From assembly GCA_009746045.1 (NCBI GenBank), contig RPFO01000575.1:62001-126000 (forward strand): a stretch of 64,000 bases of DNA. Reading direction: 5' to 3'. Under the pieces are notes generated by a model, which was not told the DNA's origin, made no database searches, and was given only the letters and a program-made list of their open reading frames with translations. The DNA is from Mesostigma viride. Lineage: Eukaryota; Streptophyta; Mesostigmatophyceae; Mesostigmatales; Mesostigmataceae. The translations under genes and the position numbers were made by a program. Below, one piece after another: positions 52,953 to 63,508 of this stretch; position 1 is the stretch's first letter, and each line of letters begins with the position of its first letter.

Positions 52953-55684
52953 ATGTCTACCGCTCTGGACCAGCTCAGCGACGTCCGTTACGCGCGCATG
53001 TACTCGACCGCTCTCCTGGGCGACCTAGACCCCGCCGCGAGGGTGAAGGACCTCGTCGTCAAGGCGCAGGACAGCATCGTCATCAAGCCCAACAACGGGT
53101 ACGGCACCAGCGCGACCAACCGCCTCAAGATCGTGGGATCCACCGCCATAGACGGGGCGCTGTCCGTGGACAACGTTACCATCGACGGCAGCACCGTCAA
53201 CTCGTCTTCCGGCAGCCTCGTGCTCTCGTCCGACGCCGGGTCGGTGCGCATGGCCGACGTGGTCGCCTCCGCGGCCTCCCTCTCGCCGGCCTCCGACGTG
53301 AACCTGACCCTCTCCGGCGGCGCCACCAAGTCGGTGTTGGTGGAGGGCGTCAAGTTCACCGACAACGCGGTCACCACCTCCAGCGGCACCCTGGCGATCA
53401 GCTCTGCCGGGTCTTCGGCCGCCGCGCTCCAGCTGGGCGGCGTCACGGTCACCGACGCCTCCGTGTCCTCCTCCACCGCCAACGGAAACCTGACCATGGC
53501 CAGCAACGGCACCGGCTCCGTGCTCCTGGACAACGTGAAGGTGAAGACCTCGGGCATCAGCAACAACGTGGCCAACGCCGACCTGACCCTGTCGTCCAAC
53601 GGCACCGGGTCGGTGGTGATGGACAGCGTGAAGGTGAAGACGGCGGGCATCACCACCAGCAGCGGCACGCTCTCGCTTACCTCCGCGGGGGCGGCTACCA
53701 ACCAGGTGAACGTGGCCGGCATCACGGTGACGAACGCCAGCATCAGTGCCGCGTCGGCGAGCACCGTGACGGTGGCGAAGGACCTGACCCTGACCAGCAC
53801 CGCGGGCGGCAGCGGCAAGGTGACGACCTCGGCGGGCAATCTGGAGCTGACCAGCACGAGCGGCACGGTGGCCGTCACGGGCGCGCTCACTGTGTCGGGG
53901 GCGGTTGCAGGCGCCAGCAGTATTACTAGCACGGGCAACACGGTGGTGGGCGGCAACCTGCTGGTGGCGGGCATGATCGACAGCACCAACGCCAGTGGGA
54001 AGCTGGAGATCGCTGACAAGGCGGTCAACCTGGGTAAGCAGACGGTGTTCGAGAGCGTTATGGACTTTCCATTTACCACGACAGGCAGCGCATCGACGGT
54101 GGCAAACACGATCAGCAACGGGATTTATGCCCAATGCGGTCAAGGCGCCACTATCGCGAACGGTGGTGTGACCATGCAGGCTGGATCTAACCAAAACGCC
54201 AGGGTTTCCTTCTTCTACAACACCATCAACACGCCCATCCCCACCAGCCTGTTGGACTTCAGCCAAAACAACATTGAACTCAGCGCCAAATATACCCTTG
54301 CGGGCCTCCTCCTTAACAATTACAACTTCTTCGGTATCGAGCAGACAACTGTCGCGCCATACCCGTACTTTAGGCTATACACCGCCACGGGAGGAGCGAT
54401 GAAGGTCGAGACCCGTAATGCTGCTGGGACGGTTACATCTTTCACGTCCGACGCGGTCAACTGGTTTAACACGGTCACCAATTACGTCCTCTCTATGTCG
54501 TTCACCGCGTCGGGTGGGGGGGTGTCGGTATCTCTCTCGTTCACCAAGAACGGGGGGGCGTCCATTCCCGTCACGTTCTCCGGCAGCACTTCTCTTTCTC
54601 TAGGTACTTGCTTCCTGTCTGCCCCCTCCGTCATTGTTGTTGGCAACGTGGGCTTGCAATACGGCGGCGATAACTATTATGTGGACAACGTGACGGCCAG
54701 CAAGAACGGTGTCGCGTCAAACGCGGGCTCCGACAACGCCGGTCTGTTTGTTGACGGCAGCGCCTCCTTCGGCAGCCGCGCCCTCACATGGCACATGGGC
54801 GCCGGCGAGACCTCGCAGGACAAGGGCGACTACACGGGCTCGTACTGGCACGTGGAGGGCGGCCAGCTGCTGCTCTCTCGCACCATCCTGGCGGCCGACC
54901 GCGAGGCGCCCGCCACCAACGTCAACCTGGCATCCCTGGCCAGCGGCTCCGATACGCTGCGGTGGGAGTTCTCCTCCTCCAAGGCCAGCACCGTCGGCAG
55001 CGCCACCTTCAGCGGCAGCGGCACCGTCGCGGACGGCGTGCTCAAGGAGTCGGCTCCCAGTTCGACTCCGTGTCGCCCAACGTCACGGGCACGTTCTCTC
55101 TGATCATCAAGGTGCTGCCCCAGTTCGACCTGTCCACGCTGACCCTCCTGACCGACCTGATCGAGTACGGCTACCTTGCCGTGCAGATCTCGAGCGGCGG
55201 CTTCCTGACCTTCTCCGACGGCGTGAACGCGGCCATCGTCATGGACACCCCCGTGCACGCCGAGCCCTTCACCCTCTGCATCACCATGAGCGGGTCGCAG
55301 GTCAAGTTCTACCTGGACGGCGCCCTGGTGGCTTCCTCGGCCAACGGCGCGTTGGGCGCGAACCCGAATCTGGTGCTGTACGGCGGGTACGTCGGTAGCG
55401 TGTGGTACGACGACGTGCGCTTCGTGTCCGGCCAGGCGCTCACGGCGGCCAACACGATGCTGTACGGCTGGCGGGAGATGTACGCGGCCAACCAGACGGT
55501 GACGTACGGTTTCCGCATCTCCAACAACGAGGGCCTGCAGCTGGTGAAGGTGCGCGGGTCGGGCGGCAGCAACGGATGGGTCGGCACCAACCCCGCGCCC
55601 AACACGGTGACGTCCGGCAACAGCATGGGCGCCATCGGGGCCGCCACCGCCTCCGTCATCAGCGAGAGCCAGATGACCTTTTAA
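52953..55684 (+). CDS. Fibre-like repeat protein with two lectin-like domains (one frame break)
   Basis: About 910 residues. The N-terminus (to about residue 60) is unique. Residues 60-350 are Ser/Thr/Gly/Ala/Val-rich repeats of the type GSLVLSS.AGSV, GTLSLTSAG and VTNASIS, as in beta-helical tail fibres or adhesins. Two Gly-rich, beta-rich segments follow that resemble concanavalin/LamG-type jelly rolls, the second with FYLDGALVAS. The frame shifts by minus one near 55055 and ends TAA at 55684, sharing TTAA with the stop of the opposite-strand neighbour. It is a likely surface attachment protein. No signal peptide is evident. Confidence 0.7.
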
Positions 55685-56655
55685 GCCTTGCCGAACTTGC
55701 TGAACGCGGAAGTGGCGTGGTAAGTCTTCATTGCCCCCAGTCGGTCCCTGATCCGCGTGACCCTGCGTATGGCATCCTCTATCTTTTGATACTCGTGTCG
55801 CGTCTTGTCTATAATGTCCTGAAGTTCGCCACTTCTATCAATCAACCGCTCCCTTTCTTCAGTGGTCATTAGGTCCCCCCTCGCCTCCGCCTCTGCCTGT
55901 GCGTTGTCCAAGTGCGCAATTAAGTCATCGCTTGCCCGCTTGATCGCCTCGAACGCCTGCACCTGTTTAGGATAGAGCTGGTTAAATCGGTGGTTGTACC
56001 CAACCTCCAGTCTCTTAACAAAATCTGCGTGTTTTTTCTTTCCCATGGCCGCCCCGTAGTTTAAACGATCCACGTTGCTCAGTTTTTTCGATTCGAGCAT
56101 TATTTCCTCGATATCGTCGTATGTCGCCCGGTTCATGTCCCGCCAATCGGCGCCGGGTCCGCCGTTTGACAACATTTGTTTATGTTTGGTATCTCGGCTG
56201 AGATCACCGGCGTTCTTCAGACTAAGCTCACTCAGCCCCTTTGTCAGCTCCGCCACCCCGGGCGCGTCCTCTTTCGGTTCCTTCAGGCTAAGCTCACCAA
56301 ACCTCTCCGCAATATTGTCCACGTCGTACGCCCGCATCCGGTGCCTGGGGCGGCGACGCCCCCCTGTGGCTCTCGACCTGTACGCTCCCGTGCCATGCGC
56401 GCCCTTCTTTGGCACCTGTGTCGCGGGGGCGGTCGGCTGGGGGAGCTTCAGCAGGGCGAGACGGAGAGAGATGTTGTACGGATCGTCCGGGTCCTTCTTC
56501 ATTCCGGCCTCCATCTCGATGTGGGAGCGCTTGTTGGCCTTGGACCGCATCCCGTGACGCGACACGCACCGCTGCCCCCTGTGCAGGTGGCACCTCCCTC
56601 TTGGTACGACGATCCCACACATCCCGCCTGACGATGTACGCGCACCGCACTTCAT
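55681..56655 (-). CDS. Zinc-module protein 2 (C-x9-C-x8-C-x2-H head)
   Basis: 324 residues. The head CGARTSSGGMCGIVVPRGRCHLH opens the protein at residue 3. The body is charged and helical (likely coiled-coil), with a repeated FGELSLKEP / LSELSLKNA pair near residues 110-150. It ends SKFGKA. The ATG directly abuts the stop of the upstream gene (56656), with TATAA five bases before it. Confidence 0.7.
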   Translation of the reverse strand: MKCGARTSSGGMCGIVVPRGRCHLHRGQRCVSRHGMRSKANKRSHIEMEAGMKKDPDDPYNISLRLALLKLPQPTAPATQVPKKGAHGTGAYRSRATGGRRRPRHRMRAYDVDNIAERFGELSLKEPKEDAPGVAELTKGLSELSLKNAGDLSRDTKHKQMLSNGGPGADWRDMNRATYDDIEEIMLESKKLSNVDRLNYGAAMGKKKHADFVKRLEVGYNHRFNQLYPKQVQAFEAIKRASDDLIAHLDNAQAEAEARGDLMTTEERERLIDRSGELQDIIDKTRHEYQKIEDAIRRVTRIRDRLGAMKTYHATSAFSKFGKA

Positions 56656-57650
56656 TTATACAGAAGTGACGCGAAAAAAAACTCTAGTAGCGCAGAGCTC
56701 GATTCCGGCCCTGTCGCCGCTTTCTCTTTTGACCCGTTTTATGCCCGTGGTCTTCTGGCAGAGGGGGGGCGGACGGTACATTTTCATATTCGCCATCTGG
56801 CAGAGGGGGGCGGACGGGGGGAGCATCTCCCGATCGGGGACAATGCGCAACACACCGTCCTTGTAAAAAAACTCCACATCGTCTGGCAGAGGGGGGCGGT
56901 CGGTATATGTTTCAGCTCGCCGTCGCTATCAAACCGTGTGTCAGACGGCATTGGCGGGGCACTCGGATGTTCTGGTCGTCGAGCGGGCACGCCGTTAGGA
57001 AAATCTCGAAGAATCAACCGATGCCTTTTTTCGATCCTCCTTTGTTTTGCCATCTGCTTGTTGTGCTCGTAATCCGGGTTGGCCCTCTCGAGTCTGTCAA
57101 ACTCGTGCTCCAAGAATTTCTTCTTCACCCACGCCTGGTCCCTTTTTGCGTCTCTCATATAATCCGACCCCCTCACGCGCCGATCCTGCTCCTCCTCCCG
57201 TCGCGTAAACGGCCCCCCCTCCGGGCGTTGTCGTTTTGTCGGGGAGTGCAGGAACTGGTCATTCCAGTTCTGCATCTCCTGGGACTTGTTAAACTCTTCG
57301 CGTATCAGCTCGGATTCCGCTATATTCAGCTTTCTGACCTGGTCCTTCCACCCTGTCGGCTTGAGTTCTCTAAAGTTGGCGATAGCACTTTGGATGTCTT
57401 GTATGGAACTCTTGTCTACGTGCATGCGCTTCATTGCACGCCCTAGTGCGTCTAAATCCAGATCCCCATCCACAGTGGTATACATGGTTTTAAGAATGGG
57501 GGCGAGCCCCCTTCTCGTGCTATGCCCCCTCGTGCTATGCCCCCTTCTGCGATGCACGATCGGTTGACCCCTGTGCATGTGGCATCTCCCGTTCTGCACT
57601 AGTTTTCTGCACGCACCCCCAGTAGCGGTCCTCGCATCGCAGCTCCTCAT
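56656..57650 (-). CDS. Zinc-module protein 3 with APLCQ repeats (one frame break)
   Basis: Starts MRSCDARTATGGACRKLV...RCHMH (C-x9-C-x8-C-x2-H). The middle is a charged helical region with Arg/Lys/Glu runs. Near the C-terminus three spaced repeats end P-[LPS]-x-P-L-C-Q (TAPLCQ, SAPLCQ, PPPLCQ), each encoded by a GGCAGAGGGGGG-type block on the plus strand. A minus-one break at such a G6 run (near 56890) splits the reading. The last frame ends exactly at 56656, one base before the next ATG, which supports joining the two parts. Confidence 0.65.
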
Positions 57651-57910
57651 TGTATACGTAACGAAGACACTATTTTTCTAACGACGGGCGTGTTCTGGCC
57701 TAGCGCGTAGTGCAGGCCCTCGCCTATCACCACCAATGCGGCGAACCAGCCCGCTATCTCGGACGCCCTCAAGCGGCGTCCACCCGCGTAATAAGCGAAC
57801 GCGGCACCGGCCGCCAGTGTGGCGAGCCAGTCGAATAGAGCACTGCCAAACACGCGAAAGGAGCGCAGGTAGGCTATCACGGACATTGTAGTATGTACAT
57901 AATTGCTCAT
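57647..57910 (-). CDS. Small membrane protein
   Basis: 87 residues with two hydrophobic helices: LFDWLATLAAGAAFAYYAG and AGWFAALVVIGEGLHYALG. An aspartate precedes the first and a histidine ends the second. The layout resembles small two-helix membrane proteins common in large DNA viruses; I cannot name a family. The stop overlaps the next gene's ATG (ATGA) and the start follows the OTU gene stop by 5 bp. Confidence 0.6.
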   Translation of the reverse strand: MSNYVHTTMSVIAYLRSFRVFGSALFDWLATLAAGAAFAYYAGGRRLRASEIAGWFAALVVIGEGLHYALGQNTPVVRKIVSSLRIQ

Positions 57911-57915
57911 ATAAT

Positions 57916-60293
57916 CTAAATAATTCTATCTTCCCTGAGAGGTGGGTGCCTCTGGTCTACCGCCTCCCTAGCGAGCTTGAGGGCCTCGCGGTCTTCCTTG
58001 GTCATCTTACCTACAATTTCTACAGTGAGTGGACCTCTCGGCTCTTTGCGCCGGCGCTCTCTTCTTAACATTTTTTTGAGGCCTATATATTCCTTTAACT
58101 TCACCCCGGCTGGCACCACCACAGATTCATAGGCGGCCTGTCGTTTCGCCATATCTCTCTTGATATCTTCCAACACATCCATGTATTTCCTATGCTGATG
58201 TAGCAACCAGCGCCATTGCTGGTCTGTATACTTTGGTGGTTTTTTACCCTTACCCTTAAACTCGAAGGTCAAGTATGGCCCTTTTCTATCCACGCCCATC
58301 ACGTTCTCCTCCATGAACTCCTTCGACAATCCGGGTCCGGGGTTGAAGTCCGGGTCCGGCCCTTTGACAGATGGGGGGGAGCGCCCTCGTCTGCTTGAGA
58401 ACTTCCGCCCTCGGAGAGTCCGTCATCCTGCCCTGCGCGGGGGGCTCGAGGTCGTTTGAGGAGATCGATCAGTTTTTGTTTCTGAACAAAGCGCTGGTAC
58501 TCTGCCAACGTGTACCCCCCCTCGCACAAGCCAGAATTGAACCTCTTCGAAAGTCCCTTTATGTCCTTTTCCTCGGCCAGCTCTCTGCACGTTTTCCTTT
58601 TATTCAAGGACACCGGGTGGGGGGGGGGGCCTTGCGCACGGCCATCCCGTCCGCTACCGGCGTCGCCACCTTGGCGCGGGGCTGCTCGCCTACCATACCG
58701 GCACCGGGTGTTATCCACGATCTAGGTATCAACGGCTCGTAATGGTTGCCATGGAAAAATATGTACACTGGCTCATCTTCCGACCTCCACGACCCGCGTT
58801 CCCTTTCCGCCCTCTCGACATCCTGCCTCCCCCCCCGGGCAGCAACATGTGCCTCAGCACGTATTTCCCGTCACGTGTGCGAGTCGCGGTAAAGGTGTGG
58901 ATGTCCGTTTTGGCGTGATACGCGAATAGAGCCATCATGCTATCATCCGCCCATTCGCCATCTTGCAACATGCTTGTCATCTCCTTACGCAACTGCGCGT
59001 CATTTTACGATTAAAACGGTCGACGTTCATAATCCCCAACTTCTCCCGGTTTTTTAGATAGTGCCGTAACTTACTCGACAGACTGCGTTTTAAACGCTCA
59101 GCAGTTTCGTGAATGGCTTCCTGATCGATAGGGGTATTCGTTTGGAACGCCCTGCTGACAACAAACGAGTACCAAAAGCAATTGCCGTCGCCTTTAACAC
59201 CGCGTTTGAACGCGATACCGTATTTGTTATATCGAGGCTTGTCAAACACTACGGGGACGTCCACCTCGGGCATTATCTCGGGATAGTACACTATTGCGGT
59301 CGGCGAGGGCACCTTGGTCTTTACGACAACGTCCTGTTCCTGGGGCAAATCTGCGGCGGGCGGGGGCGGGCGGGGAAACGGGGGCGGAGACGGAGCGATG
59401 TCCTCTGCTTGCACACTTTCGCCATCGGAGAGGGCGAACGACACCATCGAGACGGCGTCGTCGTCCTCCTTCCTCGCCTTCTTGGCGCGAGGGGCTTGTG
59501 GAGGACCGCCCCTCTTCGCATTTTTCTTGGCGGGGATGCGCGCCATCCCGACCTGTTTCATCCACGCCCGCAGGTCCTTGAGAGTCGCTGGCGGCGACTG
59601 GTGCTTGTCGGCGTACCCGGTCCGTGTTGCGTACTCGGCGAGTCTGGCGGCCATCGCGGCGGGGTCTGCGGGCGCCCTTCGCTTGGGGATGCGCACTAGC
59701 GGGTGGTCCGCTCCGTATTCCGCTATCATCTTTTCTCGTTCGGGGATACACTCGTTGACGGCCCACCTGGTCTTCAGGGCACGGGGCTTGAGCTGGTCAC
59801 ACCGCTTCTTCGGGCGCGGCTTCTTCTCGCGTGGCGCCTTCGCGGGGGCCGCCGCCGGCACGGGCGCTCGAACCGGCACCACCGCCGGCACGGGCGCTCG
59901 AACCGGCACGGGCGCTCGAACCGGCACCACCGCCGGCACGGGCGCTCGAACCGGCACCACCACCGGCACGGGCGCTCGAACCGGTACCACGACCGGCACC
60001 GGCGCTCGAACCGGCACCACCACCGGCACCGGCGCTGCAGGCCCTCGTACCCCCCCCGCCGCTTCTGTTTCGACAGGGGTTAATGGGTAGGCTAGGACGG
60101 CCTCCGCGCGCGCCGGCCCTGGGCCCCTCGACCGTGCGGGTGTCCTGTCCTTGGCGGGCATCCTCTTCCGCGGCTGCACCTTTCCGTGCCTCTCCGCCAT
60201 CTCCATGGTGTAATGATCGCACAGGCCGACTTTCCACTTCTTCCTCAGCGTGGCCAGCGAAAAATGCTGGCAATCTTGTGGCCTGTAACTCAT
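57916..60293 (-). CDS. OTU-type cysteine protease homologue, large multidomain protein (four frame breaks)
   Basis: About 790 residues if joined. The N-terminal part is basic, with a PVRAPVPVVV repeat (residues about 88-150). A small helical domain follows at 208-254 (LKDLRAWMKQVGMARIP). The OTU core shows GDGNCFWYSF with the candidate catalytic Cys at 372. After two shifts it shows DEPVYIFFHGNHYEPL, carrying the expected histidine. The C-terminal tail is Lys-rich and helical. Shifts are at AAAA near 58998, a C7-8 run near 58830, a G9 run near 58625 and near 58340. All are minus one. It is a predicted deubiquitinase-like protein. Confidence 0.7.
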
Positions 60294-60372
60294 GGCGCGG
60301 GAGCTTTACTAGATATCACACATCTTTTTTTGTAATACAAAGTCCGTTTTGAGTTTTCTATAGCCCAGAGCC

Positions 60373-60909
60373 TCAGACTCGCCCCCACATAATGTTAGGC
60401 CTCGTGGCACGGTCTTCGACATTCCACCTCTTGAACATGGAGTTCCGCACACGTTTACATTGGCCCAGGCCCCATCTGCGTACGAGCGTTCGGCTTGGTG
60501 GATACTTCTCTCCCAGTTTCATGCACGACACGCGGTTCCTGGTCGGCCTCTTCCTCGGCATCTTAGTCTTTTTACACTGACCCATGTCCCTACGCCTTTG
60601 CAGTGCCTTCCGACCAGCGGGGCACGGAGGCGGCATGCGTTTCATGCCTTTCGTGGCCATCCACTCCCTCAGGTGCTTCATTCGAAGCCCCCTCTGATTG
60701 GAAGGGACGGGAAAGCCGGTCCTGTCTGCAAAAGATATTACCCTCGCGATGCGCGCCTCGGCCGACTGGTATGGCCTGGCCGGTTTCCAATCCACCGGTA
60801 CGGGCCTGGTGAGCCAGGCGGGTTTGGCGGTTTTTTTTCTCCTAGCCCTCACGGGCAATGCCATCGGGAACTCGTCGATCGTCGGCGCTGTCTGCCTTGT
60901 TCGCACCAT
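60373..60909 (-). CDS. Basic protein sharing a small domain with the OTU protein
   Basis: 178 residues starting MVRTRQTAPTIDEFP. Residues about 45-105 hold ARVISFADRTGF...LREWMATKGMKRMP, which resembles ARLAEYATRTGY...LRAWMKQVGMARIP in the OTU protein next door. The C-terminal half is Arg/Lys-rich with two GQCK motifs (MGQCKKTK, LGQCKRVR). I do not recognise the domain. Confidence 0.6.
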   Translation of the reverse strand: MVRTRQTAPTIDEFPMALPVRARRKKTAKPAWLTRPVPVDWKPARPYQSAEARIARVISFADRTGFPVPSNQRGLRMKHLREWMATKGMKRMPPPCPAGRKALQRRRDMGQCKKTKMPRKRPTRNRVSCMKLGEKYPPSRTLVRRWGLGQCKRVRNSMFKRWNVEDRATRPNIMWGRV

Positions 60910-60932
60910 TTTGCTGCCTGTATGTATCGTAC

Positions 60933-61252
60933 CTAAGCGCGCAGATTTTTTTTTTGACTTCATGCATGTCCTTTGGGGCGTAGGCCCTCCATGAAGTGTG
61001 CTCACCGCCACCCTCCAATTCTCTTATGAACGCGTCAGTGTCCGCGATCATCTTATTGAACCTGGCATCTTCAGCTGCCTGTTTTTTACCTGCTTTCAAC
61101 AGCCTCGACCTTGTGGAGTGATACATTCTTTTGTTTAGTATTACACAGGAAAAATACTCACGCTCATGTGCGTCACTTGGGTTGCAATAATGCTCCTTCT
61201 TCCGTCGCTCTCGCACGCTGTCTAAATCCACATGTCCTCTCCGACGGGGCAT
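60933..61252 (-). CDS. Small basic protein
   Basis: About 105 residues from MPRRRGHVDLD, rich in Lys/Arg/Glu, with VILNKRMYH and AFIRELEGGG. Read directly it runs on to 60842. A one-base loss in the A9 run near 60950 would end it at 60933-60935, just before the next ATG. Its ATG overlaps the stop of the upstream gene (TAATG). No family recognised. Confidence 0.5.
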
Positions 61253-62453
61253 TATTTGGCACACATGCCAACCCTCCTGCTGACCCCCGTGACCCACACT
61301 GTGCGGCGGCCGCTGGGGTCGTCGGCCATGCGCACGTTGCCCGTGATCTGCCCGCCGTACGGCCCCAGGAGGTCCGCTACGAGCCCGGACGTCACGCGCT
61401 TGGTGAACGTGGACTTGTGTCCCAGGAAATCTACAAAGAACATCCTGCGAAACTCGGACAGGGGGACGAAACCTTCCGGCTTCAGCACGACCAGGTCGCT
61501 GTGGGTGAGGAACAGCCGCATCATGCTGGCCAGGTTGCTAATGTCCAGCGCTGGTTCTCCGTCGTTGTCGTGGCGGTCCGCGTCCGCCCCGATGTCGCTC
61601 TCTTCCTCCTGGGCCGATCTCCATCCGAGCCTGGCCGTGAGCGCGTCGGCGTGAGGGTCGTCTTTGGGCCTCCACTTGTGGGAGGACCCTTGCGCCTTGC
61701 TGAAGGAGCCCGTTATCTTTTCCCTGATCTCCCTTATCCACGTGTTCATCCACACGGGCGCCGCCCCGCCCTCCTTGAGGATGTGCGAGCGGACTTGGCG
61801 GAGTCCCTTCAGATCCGCCAACTCGATTTCGGGGAACCCGTGACACTCCTCGAGGAACGCCTCCTCCGCGTCGGTGATATCCGTGAAGAGGCCGTGTTCG
61901 GCGGCGTACTTGACCATCCATTGTCGCATGTCCTTCTTGCTGTTCGCCGCATCCCTCCCGGCAAAGTACTTGTCCCCGTCGAACCAGACGGGAAAGGGCG
62001 GGAGCTCGCGACCGGGTCTGGGCAGGGGCGACACGATGGCCACGTTTTGCAGCCAGTGCCAGTTGTTCGGGGCCTCCGTGACGTACGCCGGGGCCGACAC
62101 GCGCGCGAGGATGCCCCCCTTGGCGGACAGGATCGACACCCACATGCGCGCCTCTTCGGTCTTTCCGCCGGCGTCCACCGCGGCCAGCACGTCCATGTCG
62201 TAAGGGGGGTGTCCCTTCATATCCAGGAACGAGTCGAAGGCGGGCGACAGTCCGGTCTTTACGAACGGCCAGTCCACCATGTGGGAGGAGGGGGCCAGAC
62301 AGGTCCCCACGAACTCGCACACGAGCTCGCCAGCGTCTTGCGGTCGACGTCCAGTTTGGGTCGCGGAAGTGCCTCGACCTCGCACCATCCCGTCGGTCGC
62401 CGCGGCTCCGTGTCCATTTCGTCCTTTATGACGATGGGCGAACGGGAGGACAT
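61252..62453 (-). CDS. Hypothetical virus-like protein (one frame break)
   Basis: About 400 residues starting MSSRSPIVIKDEMDTEP. A minus-one break near 62335 joins the N-terminus to the main part. The main part has an alpha/beta stretch (YDMDVLAAVDAGGKTEEARMWV), a helical middle and a C-terminal domain, FVPLSEFRRMFFVDFL...VWVTGVSRR, with a winged-helix look. No catalytic motif is clear. It is the first gene of a same-strand block running to 55681. Confidence 0.6.
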
Positions 62454-62540
62454 GGTATGCTCGTGATATTGGGTGAGAAATGATTATGGCCCGTTTATAC
62501 GCACCCCTGCGCCTATTTTGTTTTTCCTCTCCTACGCGAA

Positions 62541-62548
62541 TATATATT
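62541..62548 (+). promoter_or_regulatory. TATA-like box upstream of zinc-module protein 4
   Basis: TATATATT lies 25-32 bp before the ATG at 62573 in an otherwise GC-balanced gap between divergent genes. Confidence 0.35.
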
Positions 62549-62572
62549 CTCTCGTTACATCAGCTACCGACA

Positions 62573-63397
62573 ATGTCGAGGAAGTGTTCTGCTGTGACGG
62601 AGAGAGGGTCCGCGTGCAAACGACCGCGCACTCACTGGGCGACCACGTGTTCCCAGCACCTCATGGCTTCGACTCGCCCCCGTTACCGTCGCGCGGTCAG
62701 AAGGGGCAGGAGGAGGCACAGGACGGCGCAGGAGGGGCTTCGGGGGGTAGGCGACATGCTAATGACCAGGCCAAAGGTGGCGTACGGATCAGACTCCGGG
62801 GATTCTGACGAAGAGAGGGTCCGAGAACGAGAGGCACTGGCCATGATTGCCAAAGCTCCCAAACCTCCAAATGGTTTCGTTACGAGGATCTCGCCTAGAC
62901 AATTGGCAAGCAATGAGGCGTTCCTCAAAAGGCTCGCCCGCGTGCCTAACCCTCCCACGAGGATTGATAAGGAGAAGATCGAGAGAGCGCGAGTGAAGAA
63001 TATGCTCGCGATGCTGGCTCGCTTGCCAAATCCTCCAACGCAGGCGGAGAGAGACAAGAGAGAGAGAGCGCGAGTGAAGAAGACGATCGCGATGCTGGCC
63101 GGCTTGCCGAATCCTCCGACACAGGCGGAGATAGCAATGAGAGATAAGGCGCACGAGAGGGAGGTGCTTGCGATGCTGGCCCGCTTGCCTAACCCTCCGA
63201 CACAGGCGGAGATAGCGATGAGAGATAAGGCGCACGAGAGGGAGGTGCTTGCGATGCTGGCCCGCTTGCCGAACCCTCCGCCTGCAGTCAGGCGCGATAA
63301 TAGGACAATAAGGCTACTTGAAGATTTTTTCGGACCCGGATATATGGATAAGGTCCGACGACGATTTCGTAGCCCACGCTATCGAGCCTCCCTTTGA
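62573..63397 (+). CDS. Zinc-module protein 4 with LARLPNPPT repeats
   Basis: 274 residues. Head: KCSAVTERGSACKRPRTHW..CSQH (C-x9-C-x10-C-x2-H). An Arg-rich linker follows, then about six degenerate tandem units of about 26-33 residues with the core LAMLARLPNPPTQAE. The last two full units (nt about 63120-63270) are almost identical. It ends with a basic tail, RRRFRSPRYRASL. The start was chosen at MSRKCS because the paralogues begin this way and a TATA-like box precedes it. Confidence 0.7.
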   Translation: MSRKCSAVTERGSACKRPRTHWATTCSQHLMASTRPRYRRAVRRGRRRHRTAQEGLRGVGDMLMTRPKVAYGSDSGDSDEERVREREALAMIAKAPKPPNGFVTRISPRQLASNEAFLKRLARVPNPPTRIDKEKIERARVKNMLAMLARLPNPPTQAERDKRERARVKKTIAMLAGLPNPPTQAEIAMRDKAHEREVLAMLARLPNPPTQAEIAMRDKAHEREVLAMLARLPNPPPAVRRDNRTIRLLEDFFGPGYMDKVRRRFRSPRYRASL

Positions 63398-63508
63398 ACT
63401 CACATGCATGGCGCATAATCCGGTGTCCGAGAAGGAGGCAGGGTCTACATCCTAGCTGCCTGGTGCTATTAAAAAAATTTAAGTTTGTTGTTATAACAAG
63501 CAACAAGC

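Noticed and set aside
53025-54266. Long minus-strand ORFs across the fibre-like gene
   Set aside because: They arise from GC-rich codon bias in the repeat region; the plus-strand product has coherent repeats.
61111-62466. 451-codon plus-strand ORF in the virus-like island
   Set aside because: It is antisense to the 61252-62453 gene, which has abutting start/stop junctions with its neighbour and better residue composition.
62480-62572. Upstream ATG for zinc-module protein 4
   Set aside because: It would add 31 hydrophobic residues across the TATA-like box; paralogues start directly before the Cys module.
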